Shown piece by piece: positions 1 through 7,381 of a stretch of DNA of 64,000 bases; the stretch's first letter is position 1, and the number at the start of each line of letters is the position of its first letter. The translations under genes were made by a program, and so were the position numbers. This DNA is from Bacteroidota bacterium (GTDB taxonomy: Bacteria > Bacteroidota > Bacteroidia > Bacteroidales > JAADJA01), in assembly GCA_020444515.1 (NCBI GenBank), contig JAHLKX010000007.1, positions 62,001-126,000 of the forward strand, in the 5' to 3' direction. The notes under the pieces are model-generated. The model had not been told where the DNA came from. It made no database searches and was given only the letters and a program-made list of their open reading frames with translations.

Positions 1-1212
1 AGCGATCAGCTCCCGGTGATTCGATGGATGAACACCAACAGAAGGTTCGTCAAAAATGAAAGTGATATTTCTTAGTTCGGAGGTGACCAGCTTTGTGAGC
101 TGGATCCGCTGCAACTCCCCACCTGAAAGCGTATTTGATCTTCGGTTGCACGACAAGTATCCCAGGCCCAGTTTCGACAACATGTCAATCCGGCTTAAGA
201 TCTGAGCAAAAACCGATTTGGCAATTTTGTTTTCATTTTCTGAAAAAGTGATTGCCTGAAATTCATCCTTTAGTTGATCTAGGCTTAAACCATTGAACCA
301 GGCAATGTTGTGATCACCAACTTTCACATTCAATGCTTTAGGGTTGAGCCGGTCACCCCAGCAATTGCTGCAGATTTGTGTTTTCGAAAACCTGAGAATA
401 TTCGGATTTCTTTCACGCTGAAGGATTTGCTCCATCACTGGCAGTATGCCTTTGTAGTAGCCCTCTTCGCGCGGTTTGGCCGTGATTCCCGACCAACGCA
501 TCCGCGATTCAAGCGTATGTTTGCCATAAGGAATTTTGATCCTGTCAGAACCATTCAGCACCACATACTTTTGCTCCGGTGTAAGGTCTTTCCAGGGAAT
601 ATCCACATTGAATCCATGGACTTTACAAACTTCGTTCAATGCGTCGATTGTCACCTGCGAGTAGATGATGTAGCCTTTGGGATTGGTTATTTTGAAACAA
701 CCTTCGCGGATGCTCTTGTCAGGATCAGCGATCAGGAGATCGGGATCGATCCGGTCTTCCAGACCCAGGCCTTTGCAATGTTCGCAGGCTCCCACCGATG
801 AATTAAAGGAAAAAAGGCTCTGGGTGAGCCGGATGTTGCTGTTGTCGGGTTTGCCAAGCCGGGCGAAAAGAAGACGGAGGTGATCGTAAATTTCCGTCAG
901 CGTTCCGACGGTTGATCGTGGATTGTTACCGAAATTACTTTGCGAAAGTGCCAAAGTCGGCGTAAGACCTGTGATCTCATCCGCATCGGGTTTCTGTAAT
1001 TTGCCCATGAGCTGCCGGGCTTGTAGGTTGAGGTTTTCCAGATACTTTCGACGACCTTCACCATGTATCACATCAAAAGCCAGGCTCGACTTCCCCGATC
1101 CCGAAACACCGGTTACCGCAATAAACCGATTCCTTGGAAGATCAAGCGAAACCCCTTTGAGGTTATTTTCCCTGACATTTTTAAGTTGTATCCAGTCCTG
1201 GTGCCCTTCCAT
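1..1212 (-). CDS. uvrA: UvrA-like excinuclease ATPase lacking the UvrB-binding domain (partial, 3' end off window)
   Basis: Partial gene; 404 N-terminal residues are visible and the second ABC half lies beyond the left edge. It reads as a UvrA-family DNA-damage-binding ATPase: Walker A GVSGSGKSS near residue 34, the NNPRSTVGT motif, the ABC signature LSGGELQRIQL and Walker B FIFDEPSVGVH close to the edge. Two CxxC pairs are visible (CEHC after SFNSSVGA, and CSNC). After LLFARLGKP the chain passes almost directly to SFNSSVGACEHC; in canonical UvrA about 150 residues stand here, including the UvrB-binding domain and the first zinc cysteine pair. That architecture matches class II UvrA (UvrA2) paralogs, linked elsewhere to damage or drug tolerance rather than core repair. 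A TACCTTTG -7 element precedes the ATG. Family call firm, subclass likely. Confidence 0.9.
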   Translation of the reverse strand, partial: MEGHQDWIQLKNVRENNLKGVSLDLPRNRFIAVTGVSGSGKSSLAFDVIHGEGRRKYLENLNLQARQLMGKLQKPDADEITGLTPTLALSQSNFGNNPRSTVGTLTEIYDHLRLLFARLGKPDNSNIRLTQSLFSFNSSVGACEHCKGLGLEDRIDPDLLIADPDKSIREGCFKITNPKGYIIYSQVTIDALNEVCKVHGFNVDIPWKDLTPEQKYVVLNGSDRIKIPYGKHTLESRMRWSGITAKPREEGYYKGILPVMEQILQRERNPNILRFSKTQICSNCWGDRLNPKALNVKVGDHNIAWFNGLSLDQLKDEFQAITFSENENKIAKSVFAQILSRIDMLSKLGLGYLSCNRRSNTLSGGELQRIQLTKLVTSELRNITFIFDEPSVGVHPSNHRELIA

Positions 1213-1229
1213 TTTACACAAATTTTCGG

Positions 1230-1237
1230 CAAAGGTA
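1230..1237 (-). promoter_or_regulatory. Bacteroidota-type -7 element for the uvrA-like gene
   Basis: TACCTTTG on the minus strand matches TAnnTTTG and lies 18 bases upstream of the ATG, implying a very short leader. No TTTG was found at the usual -33 distance. Confidence 0.45.
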
Positions 1238-1307
1238 GCTTATGCATATTTTATTTGGAAACTTGTGAAATTAAAAGGATACAATAATCAGAGAATAAAA
1301 TAAATTA

Positions 1308-1315
1308 TAACTTTG
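1308..1315 (+). promoter_or_regulatory. -7 element of the tRNA-Ser promoter
   Basis: TAACTTTG matches TAnnTTTG and ends 22 bases before the mature tRNA 5' end, a suitable distance for a short leader. No clear -33 TTTG was seen. Confidence 0.5.
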
Positions 1316-1337
1316 CAACCTGAAACTTAGAACTATT

Positions 1338-1428
1338 GGAGAGTTGCCGGAGTGGTCGAACGGGGCAGTCTCGAAAACTGTTGACCGCTTTATGTGGTCC
1401 GAGGGTTCGAATCCCTCACTCTCCGCCA
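1338..1428 (+). tRNA. tRNA-Ser (anticodon CGA), CCA encoded
   Basis: Cloverleaf read by eye. The acceptor stem GGAGAGU pairs with ACUCUCC (1418-1424), followed by G1425 and an encoded CCA. The anticodon stem GCAGU/ACUGU encloses the loop CUCGAAA, giving anticodon CGA for UCG codons. A long variable arm GACCGC/GUGGUC confirms the serine class. The T arm GAGGGTTCGAATCCCTC is intact. The gene stands alone, divergent from the uvrA-like gene. Confidence 0.97.
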
Positions 1429-1646
1429 AACCAGGGTCTTTTAATACTCCCTCACCCGCCTTATTTGATCGTCGAATTTCCGACGTTAAGATGAGTAGAT
1501 TGCGTTTTCAAAAACTTAAAATCTTCAGACTATTCAATTGAGTCTTTAGTGAATTGTATTTATCTTTTTTCGCCGAATGCCTGATTTACATTTCGAAAAA
1601 TAAGCAAAGACAATCATTTATATTTGGAGATTTGTCATTTGGGAAA

Positions 1647-2816
1647 TTATCCCACCCGCATATGTCGCCTGCTAAAAGCGAATAAACCAATAATAAAATA
1701 AACAATGATCAAAACCAGGATCGCTATAATCTCAGGAAGAATATCCTGGAAATCCATATCCATAATCATGATCTTTTTAAGGGCCTGAATGGCATGGGTA
1801 GGTGACATGAGCCCTTGCGCCGAAACAGGGTATCCAAAAAGATGGAACATGGCCTTTCCTTCAATTGGAAAAGCAGCACCTGTAAAAAACATAAAAAGGA
1901 ACAAAGGGAAATTTCCCACCACCAGAATTTCATTCACACTTTTTGTTACAGCGCCGAGGATCAGGCTAAAGGCAATGATAGAAATACTCGTTAGCACTGC
2001 GATCAGCAATACGATCCATAATGATCCTGCATAGTTGAAACCCAGTAATATGGCCATGCCCAGGGTGAGTAAAATGGAAACAATGCCAATGGTAATCTGG
2101 ATTATACTTACACCACCTAAAAACTCAATGGCTTTCAGTTTTGAAAGTTTGAGCCGAAGGATGGTCTTGTTCTCCACCTCGCCTACAAATGCAATGGTAG
2201 CTGAAAACATTAACATGATCACGGAAAGGATCAGCAAACCGGGAACCACCATATCAAAATCATCCAGTGATCCGGATATGCCCAGGCTGGTTTCCTTTAC
2301 CGTAATTGGGTTGGGTCGCATAGTAGCCTCACAGATAAAAGTATTCATGATCTCTCCGGCCCAAATGGCCGATACCATGTAATACATGTCGGTAAGATCA
2401 CCCACCAATTCTATCGTGACTGAATTTTCTTGTTCACCCTGACGGAGTTGTTGCAGACTTTTGGAAAAGTCTTCCGGTAGGATGATCAACGCATCCGCAT
2501 GTTTGGTTTTGAGCTTTTTAAGGGCCTCTTCTTTCGATTCGACTCGTTTAATAGAAAGCGGAATGCTGAGGGTGTCCGTGGCAAATTGTTCAGCAGAATC
2601 AGCGAGAATATCTCCAAAATTAACGGGTCCAAAGGTATCCAAAATACCACGATCACTGTTCAAAATAAGAATGTCGTAATGGGGTTGTGAAGCTTCAATG
2701 ATCAGGAAATAGACGGCCACAAAAAATGGGGCCATGGTAACGGCCAGGATCAGGATCCAAAAACTGCGCAATTGTTCTCGGTAACTTTTTTTTATGATTT
2801 GTAAAAGCCTGTTCAT
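1647..2816 (-). CDS. ABC-2 type transporter permease
   Basis: 389-residue membrane protein with ABC-2 permease layout: one N-terminal TM segment (about residues 18-40), a large extracytoplasmic domain of about 150 residues, then five or six C-terminal TM segments starting with the stretch MVVPGLLILSVIMLMFS. It probably exports a drug, lipid or other small molecule, powered by the ATPase encoded just upstream. Its ATG overlaps the ATPase stop by four bases, so the two are translationally coupled. The substrate cannot be read from sequence. The YhgE/NatB-like long first loop is common in Bacteroidota exporters. Confidence 0.85.
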   Translation of the reverse strand: MNRLLQIIKKSYREQLRSFWILILAVTMAPFFVAVYFLIIEASQPHYDILILNSDRGILDTFGPVNFGDILADSAEQFATDTLSIPLSIKRVESKEEALKKLKTKHADALIILPEDFSKSLQQLRQGEQENSVTIELVGDLTDMYYMVSAIWAGEIMNTFICEATMRPNPITVKETSLGISGSLDDFDMVVPGLLILSVIMLMFSATIAFVGEVENKTILRLKLSKLKAIEFLGGVSIIQITIGIVSILLTLGMAILLGFNYAGSLWIVLLIAVLTSISIIAFSLILGAVTKSVNEILVVGNFPLFLFMFFTGAAFPIEGKAMFHLFGYPVSAQGLMSPTHAIQALKKIMIMDMDFQDILPEIIAILVLIIVYFIIGLFAFSRRHMRVG

Positions 2817-3775
2817 TGCCTTAGTTTTCTGCCCGTTAGGTGAATAAATACATCCTCAAGTGTGTTTTGCCGGATGGTCATTCCTTTTGCTTTCAATTCA
2901 AATTCATCCAGTTTTTTAGAAATAACAGGAACTTTGGACATCAAATCCTTTGAGCGGATCATTAAAGTGTGATTGATTGTGTTGACTTCATCACAACAAT
3001 TGGTAAGTCCATGAATGAGTTTTGCTTTGTTCGTTGATTCCGGATCCTCTAATTCTATTTCCAGGATGTCGCCCTGTCCAACGGTTTGTTTAAGCTTTTC
3101 AGGCGTGTCAATAAGCAATAAAGAGCCATTGTCGATGATGCCGATGCGATCAGACAAACGGTCGGCTTCATCCATGTTATGGGTGGTCAGAATAATGGTT
3201 TTTTCCCCGGATAAAGATGTGATAAAATTCCTTACCAAAACCCTGGACTGCGGATCCAGTCCGGCCTCAGGCTCATCCAGTACAATGATCTCGGGATCAT
3301 GGATCAAAGCCAGGGCGATGTTGAGCCGGCGTTTCATCCCGCCTGATAACCGGGCAGCGCGAACACTGGATTTGTCAGACAGACCCAGCATCTCCAGCAA
3401 CTCTTCCGATTTTTGTTTGAGCATTTTCGAATCGAGATCATACATTGATCCGATGAAAATGAGTTGCTCACGGCAGGTAAGCTTGTCCCAGTGAATATTT
3501 TCCTGCGGACAAATCCCAATCTTCGATGCTATTTCATGTTTAGAATTGATTTTTATATCATTGAAGTAAATTTCACCCGAAGAAGGGGGGAGCAATCCGC
3601 ACAGCATTCGGATGGTGGTGGTTTTACCCGCTCCATTTGGACCCAGTAACCCGAAAATTTCTCCCTGGTGGATGTCGAATGAAATTTTATCGACCGCCGT
3701 TAGGTTTCCAAATTGTTTCGATAGGTCCACAGCCCTTATGATAACCTCATTATTTTGTTCTATGTGACTGTGCAT
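2813..3775 (-). CDS. ABC transporter ATP-binding protein
   Basis: 320-residue ABC ATPase, partner of the adjacent ABC-2 permease. Walker A GPNGAGKTT, signature LSGGMKRRLNIA, Walker B IIVLDEPEAGLDP and switch His in LTTHNMDEADRLSDR are all present. The C-terminal 80 residues resemble the DrrA/NatA-type extension of exporters. The open frame extends to 3961, but that would overlap the neighbouring gene and adds a non-family leader; the ATG at 3775 puts the ABC domain about ten residues in, as usual. A TATTTTTG -7 element lies at 3805-3812. Confidence 0.9.
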   Translation of the reverse strand: MHSHIEQNNEVIIRAVDLSKQFGNLTAVDKISFDIHQGEIFGLLGPNGAGKTTTIRMLCGLLPPSSGEIYFNDIKINSKHEIASKIGICPQENIHWDKLTCREQLIFIGSMYDLDSKMLKQKSEELLEMLGLSDKSSVRAARLSGGMKRRLNIALALIHDPEIIVLDEPEAGLDPQSRVLVRNFITSLSGEKTIILTTHNMDEADRLSDRIGIIDNGSLLLIDTPEKLKQTVGQGDILEIELEDPESTNKAKLIHGLTNCCDEVNTINHTLMIRSKDLMSKVPVISKKLDEFELKAKGMTIRQNTLEDVFIHLTGRKLRQ

Positions 3776-3804
3776 AAAATCTGAAGGGCTTGTTTTTGAG
3801 AAAT

Positions 3805-3812
3805 CAAAAATA
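3805..3812 (-). promoter_or_regulatory. -7 element for the ABC exporter pair
   Basis: TATTTTTG on the minus strand matches TAnnTTTG, 29 bases before the ATPase ATG and inside the 100-base gap after the preceding gene. No -33 TTTG was seen. Confidence 0.4.
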
Positions 3813-3875
3813 AAAATTATTACCGTGTGCCTGACATTAACCTTGATAATAAGAACCTGATGGTTGGCGGTATTT

Positions 3876-4952
3876 TCACCATCTGTCGTGTACCCTGTCG
3901 TAAAGATATTTACTGGCCGACTCAAAGGATAACCAGTCGGCAAGGGCCATAAGATAATCACGCGTATAAGGTATGCGGATGATGGCCATTCGTTCCTTCA
4001 GGGGAACATCATAATATTGTTTTTCAAGGGTGCTGAAATCAGGTGATTCATAGATAAATTTCGATTTATTATCCCGGAGCCATTGCTGAATCTTTTTGGC
4101 TGTTTTGCGCACTTCTTCTACCTGGGGCCCCTGGGCTGTCGATAGAAAGTTATCGTGTTTTTCATCCAGGGTTTTGAGTGCTTCCCTCCAGCTCTTCAGG
4201 GTGTCCATATAATTGTTGATCTTCTTGAGGGTTTTTGCTGCTTCGGGTGTATCTTCATGATTCTCTTGTAATTCCAGGTACCGGGCCGAATATTTAAAAA
4301 TATCGGCAATGGTATGATTGAGAATCGTTTTGACCTGATCTTGTATTTGGAACAGCACATTTTGAATGATTTTAATTTCTTCTTCACTTCCTTCCTCTAA
4401 AATGTAATATGCAGCTGTTTGATCAGCGTGGTATATCAGGTTAATAAAATAAAGAAACACATCATGATCTTCAGGTTTCAGGTTGGGAAACTGGTGTGCC
4501 CATTTATTGACGATGTGCTCCGCTGTGCTGGAATAGCGATTGAGGTCCATGATGATATCATGCAGTGTTCTTTTTTCCTGCTGTTTTTTGTTAAAAAAAA
4601 TAATTTCGCTCGTCAGGTTATACAGTTCCTGCCACATGTTCAGCGTATCTTTGATGGCTTCCTGTCGACTGTTGCGGCGGCGTTGTTCATTCTCCTTTTG
4701 TTTTTCTTCGCGCTGTTTCTGGATGTTTTCCATGAATTTATAGCGTTTCTCCAGGATGCTGAAAAGCAGAGGAATGATAAGCGAGCCGGTTACCAGTTTG
4801 AATACATCGGTTTCCATGTAAGTCCAGAAAGCAGCTCCTGAAAATGGCAATTTTGCAGCAGTTAGGTAAAATAGAAAAAGCAATAAGTTGACGAAAATGA
4901 TGATGATCAACCAGGTTGATACACTGATAAATCGAACCGGTTTTTGTTCCAT
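3876..4952 (-). CDS. Unknown two-TM protein with coiled coil
   Basis: 358 residues, family not recognised. Two hydrophobic segments near the N terminus (about residues 14-32 and 50-68) are followed by a strongly charged coiled-coil stretch (EKRYKFMENIQKQREEKQKE and onward to about 100) and a long helical cytoplasmic domain. No catalytic motif was seen. It lies 100 bases upstream of the ABC exporter on the same strand and has its own TAAATTTG -7 element, so it may be transcribed alone or lead into the exporter. A scaffold or sensor role is only a guess from the architecture. Confidence 0.75.
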   Translation of the reverse strand: MEQKPVRFISVSTWLIIIIFVNLLLFLFYLTAAKLPFSGAAFWTYMETDVFKLVTGSLIIPLLFSILEKRYKFMENIQKQREEKQKENEQRRRNSRQEAIKDTLNMWQELYNLTSEIIFFNKKQQEKRTLHDIIMDLNRYSSTAEHIVNKWAHQFPNLKPEDHDVFLYFINLIYHADQTAAYYILEEGSEEEIKIIQNVLFQIQDQVKTILNHTIADIFKYSARYLELQENHEDTPEAAKTLKKINNYMDTLKSWREALKTLDEKHDNFLSTAQGPQVEEVRKTAKKIQQWLRDNKSKFIYESPDFSTLEKQYYDVPLKERMAIIRIPYTRDYLMALADWLSFESASKYLYDRVHDRW

Positions 4953-4977
4953 GATGGATTGTAATTTGGTTTCACTA

Positions 4978-4985
4978 CAAATTTA
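4978..4985 (-). promoter_or_regulatory. -7 element for the two-TM coiled-coil gene
   Basis: TAAATTTG on the minus strand matches TAnnTTTG, 26 bases before the ATG at 4952. Confidence 0.45.
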
Positions 4986-5054
4986 CAAAAAGAAGGAAGG
5001 TGATATTGGAGGAATTCGTTAATGAAACGTTAAAATGAAGCAGGTCAATAGAAA

Positions 5055-5225
5055 TCAAGATTCAGGATTGCGCTTAGTTTTATTTCTTCCCGACTCCTTT
5101 AACGCTTTGTTTATGATCCACTCTAATTGTCCATTGGTACTGCGAAATTCATCGGCGGCCCACTTTTCGATCGCTTTGAGTGTTTCGGGATCCAATCTGA
5201 GTACAAATGGTTTTTTCTTTGGCAT
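5055..5225 (-). CDS. Small Arc-type ribbon-helix-helix DNA-binding protein
   Basis: 56 residues, last gene of the SPFH operon. The beta-strand KPFVLRLDP and two helices (ETLKAIEKWAADEF; TNGQLEWIINKALKESG) give the RHH (Arc/MetJ) fold of dimeric repressors, with the conserved R-L-D/E pattern of Arc-like proteins that contact DNA through the strand. It is encoded 28 bases after the second membrane paralog. A tandem 11-bp repeat at the head of this operon (7271-7292) has the size and one-turn spacing expected for RHH operators, so autoregulation is likely. No partner toxin is visible, so this is not read as a toxin-antitoxin pair. Confidence 0.85.
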   Translation of the reverse strand: MPKKKPFVLRLDPETLKAIEKWAADEFRSTNGQLEWIINKALKESGRNKTKRNPES

Positions 5226-5253
5226 AGTTCGGTCTCCGTTTTTCAGTCCTTTA

Positions 5254-5796
5254 TCATTGAATATCCACAGGTGCTTTCATCATTTTCTCCATAGCACTGC
5301 GGATGGCATCCTTGCGTTGGGTTCCCAATAGCACCTTCTTGCCGTCGGTCAGTTCCAGTTGAAGGCCCAGATTGCCGCTCACATTGTAAGCTTTTCCGGC
5401 TTTACGACCACCAGTCCTGACGCCCCAGCCTCCATATTCTTTGATGGGTTGATACTGCCTTACCTCATACCGGACGATCTCATTCCTGCGAAATTGTTTT
5501 TCCCGGTTGATCATTGGTGGATACCGGAAATAAATGCCATCCGACCGGATCTCGGTGATCATTTTGATCCTGAAAAATAGCAGGGTCAGGCCCACCATGA
5601 GCAATATACTGAACGATGCGATGATGATCAATCCGGTATCCGACATGGGCTGGTTCCCAAAAGGCTCCCCATGAATCACTTGCTGGTTGAGGCCCAAACC
5701 GAAAAAGATGATGGTTCCGGCTACTACGGGAATAAAAATCAACCAGAACCAGGGTTGACGGTATTTCTGTACTTCTCTGAATAACACTTTTTCCAT
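5254..5796 (-). CDS. Two-TM membrane protein, paralog of the preceding gene (PH-like domain)
   Basis: 180 residues with two N-terminal TM helices (about 20-42 and 62-82) and a cytoplasmic beta-rich domain that may be a bacterial PH-like fold. It shares with the upstream gene the line DGIY(F/L)RYPP, a YExR(Q/E)Y segment, EYGGxGxRxxGR, a K/R-rich turn, SGxxGxQLxLxDG(K/R)K and LxGTQR. The pair arose by tandem duplication. The ATG at 5796 is four bases after the preceding stop; the longer open frame to 5841 would overlap it. Function unknown; operon context with SPFH suggests a membrane-domain complex. Confidence 0.85.
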   Translation of the reverse strand: MEKVLFREVQKYRQPWFWLIFIPVVAGTIIFFGLGLNQQVIHGEPFGNQPMSDTGLIIIASFSILLMVGLTLLFFRIKMITEIRSDGIYFRYPPMINREKQFRRNEIVRYEVRQYQPIKEYGGWGVRTGGRKAGKAYNVSGNLGLQLELTDGKKVLLGTQRKDAIRSAMEKMMKAPVDIQ

Positions 5797-5800
5797 CGCC

Positions 5801-6352
5801 TCAGATATTTTCTTTTTGCTCAACAATTTTGTCCATAGCATGCAGGAAGGCTGTTTCCCGCTGCGTTCCGATTAAAATTTTACGACCATCATGCAATATA
5901 AGTTGAATACCGCTTTTGCCGGAAGCAGTGAATGCAATGCCGTATTTTCTTTTTCGCAAAAGTCTGCCGCGGACACGGTAGCCATGGCCGCCATATTCGA
6001 AACGTGGCCGGTATTCCCGCGCCTCATAATGTTGAATGGAGGATGCAGGAATCATTCTTTCTCTGGTCAGGAGTGGCGGGTAACGAAGGTAAATCCCATC
6101 CTCAACAATGGTGGTGATGAGTTTCATTCTATACAGGGTGATCATGACCAGGATCAATAAAACCATCAGTGCGGCTCCTATCAGGATAATAGGAAGCATG
6201 CTGTTGACACTCTCGCCTGCTTTCCTGTATTCTTGTAAAATGCCAGTGGCATAGAGGATAAAAATTGCAGCCATCACCAGCGGAAGCACTAACCGCACCC
6301 TCATGGGCCGGTAGTGCTGTTCTTCTTTGAATATAACTTTTTTAGTTTGCAT
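5801..6352 (-). CDS. Two-TM membrane protein, first of the tandem paralog pair
   Basis: 183 residues with two TM segments (about 20-38 and 52-73) and a C-terminal domain carrying DGIYLRYPPL, YEAREYRP, EYGGHGYRVRGR, SGKSGIQLILHDGRK and IGTQRE. It is closely similar in layout to the next gene. It lies 40 bases after the SPFH gene. The conserved GTQR and EYGG lines suggest a shared ligand or partner surface. No enzyme motif is seen. Real gene; function unknown. Confidence 0.85.
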   Translation of the reverse strand: MQTKKVIFKEEQHYRPMRVRLVLPLVMAAIFILYATGILQEYRKAGESVNSMLPIILIGAALMVLLILVMITLYRMKLITTIVEDGIYLRYPPLLTRERMIPASSIQHYEAREYRPRFEYGGHGYRVRGRLLRKRKYGIAFTASGKSGIQLILHDGRKILIGTQRETAFLHAMDKIVEQKENI

Positions 6353-6392
6353 TTGCTTGTTGCTGGCTATTGGGTGTTCGTTATCAGTTGCT

Positions 6393-7259
6393 TTATTGAT
6401 ATAAACTTCCTGTGTTTACCACTGGTGTAACATCTTTGTCACCGCAAAGGACTACCATCAAGTTGCTGACCATGGTTGCTTTTTTATCTACATCCAGATC
6501 GACTATTTCCTTTTCCGAGAGCTGCTCCAACGCCATTTCGACCATACTGACGGCACCTTCAACAATTTTAAATCGTGCAGCGACAATGGCTGTTGCTTGC
6601 TGCCTCTTGAGCATTGCACTGGCAATTTCCTGCGCATAAGCCAGGTAATTGATCCGGGCTTCAATCACTTTGATGCCTGCCATGGCAAGTCTTTCAGTAA
6701 TTTCATCTTCCAGTAATCCATTCACTTCTTCTTTTCCACCACGTAAGGTGATCTTTGCATCCTCATCTTCCAGGTTGTCATAAGGAAATTCACCTGCCAT
6801 TTTTCTGATAGCTGCCTCACTCTGGATCATAACAAAGTGTTCGTAGTCATCGACTTCAAATGCTGCTTTAAAGGTATTTTCCACTTTCCATACCAACACA
6901 ACTCCGATCATTACCGGATTTCCAATCTTGTCGTTTACCTTGATCGGCTCGCTGTCGAGGTTGCGGGCTCGCAGTGAAATCCTTTTCTTGGTGAAAAAGG
7001 GATTAACCCAAAAGAACCCATTATCCTTGATGGTTCCTTTATAAGCGCCGAAAAGAACCAACACACTCGATTCATTGGGATTGACAATGATAAATCCCCC
7101 TATGCAGAAAATGGAGATTACCAGTACAACCCCAGCCGCTATTTTCATGCTGATGGGTGGTAAAAAAATGAGGGATAACACGGCGGCTATCAGGAATACA
7201 ATGACCAGGAACAGTGCCAGGTATCCTGATGATGCTTTAAATTCTTTTTCTTGTTTCAT
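6393..7259 (-). CDS. SPFH/Band 7 domain membrane protein
   Basis: 288 residues. Two closely spaced N-terminal TM segments (about 13-33 and 36-57) precede a Band 7 (stomatin/prohibitin/flotillin) domain beginning NPNESSVLVLFGAYKGT and running to about residue 215, then a helical tail with MLKRQQATAIVAARFKIVEG. SPFH proteins oligomerise on membranes and organise microdomains or regulate proteases. The family call is firm; the partners here are probably the two small membrane proteins downstream and the RHH regulator. First gene of a four-gene operon with its own TTG/TATTATTG promoter. Confidence 0.93.
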   Translation of the reverse strand: MKQEKEFKASSGYLALFLVIVFLIAAVLSLIFLPPISMKIAAGVVLVISIFCIGGFIIVNPNESSVLVLFGAYKGTIKDNGFFWVNPFFTKKRISLRARNLDSEPIKVNDKIGNPVMIGVVLVWKVENTFKAAFEVDDYEHFVMIQSEAAIRKMAGEFPYDNLEDEDAKITLRGGKEEVNGLLEDEITERLAMAGIKVIEARINYLAYAQEIASAMLKRQQATAIVAARFKIVEGAVSMVEMALEQLSEKEIVDLDVDKKATMVSNLMVVLCGDKDVTPVVNTGSLYQ

Positions 7260-7270
7260 GGTTATAGTAT

Positions 7271-7292
7271 TTAAAATGATATTAAAATGATA
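7271..7292 (-). promoter_or_regulatory. Tandem 11-bp direct repeat, candidate RHH operator
   Basis: Two perfect adjacent copies of TTAAAATGATA (7271-7281 and 7282-7292, plus-strand reading) lie just downstream of the SPFH promoter -7 element, over the expected start of transcription. The one-helical-turn period suits RHH dimers, and the operon ends in an RHH gene. Confidence 0.5.
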
Positions 7293-7295
7293 TCA

Positions 7296-7327
7296 CAATA
7301 ATACAAAAACTTGAAGGTGTTTGTCAA
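7296..7327 (-). promoter_or_regulatory. Promoter of the SPFH operon
   Basis: On the minus strand TTGACA (7322-7327) is followed, 21 bases after its TTG, by TATTATTG (7296-7303), one mismatch from TAnnTTTG. Position and spacing fit the Bacteroidota promoter. Confidence 0.5.
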
Positions 7328-7381
7328 GCTTTTTTGAAAAAATTTTAGCAACGCATCTTTAAATAACTGAATTAATGGATG

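Noticed and set aside
310..1303. Plus-strand open frames of 60-163 codons across the left edge
   Set aside because: They lie antisense to the UvrA-like reading frame, which has continuous Walker A, Walker B and ABC signature motifs; the plus frames have no motif.
1344..1541. 65-codon plus frame
   Set aside because: It is laid over the tRNA-Ser cloverleaf and has no coding signals.
3776..3961. N-terminal extension of the ABC ATPase frame
   Set aside because: It overlaps the neighbouring gene and places the ABC domain far into the protein; the ATG at 3775 fits the family.
5055..5225. Toxin-antitoxin reading of the RHH gene
   Set aside because: No toxin-like small gene is adjacent; the partners are SPFH and membrane proteins.
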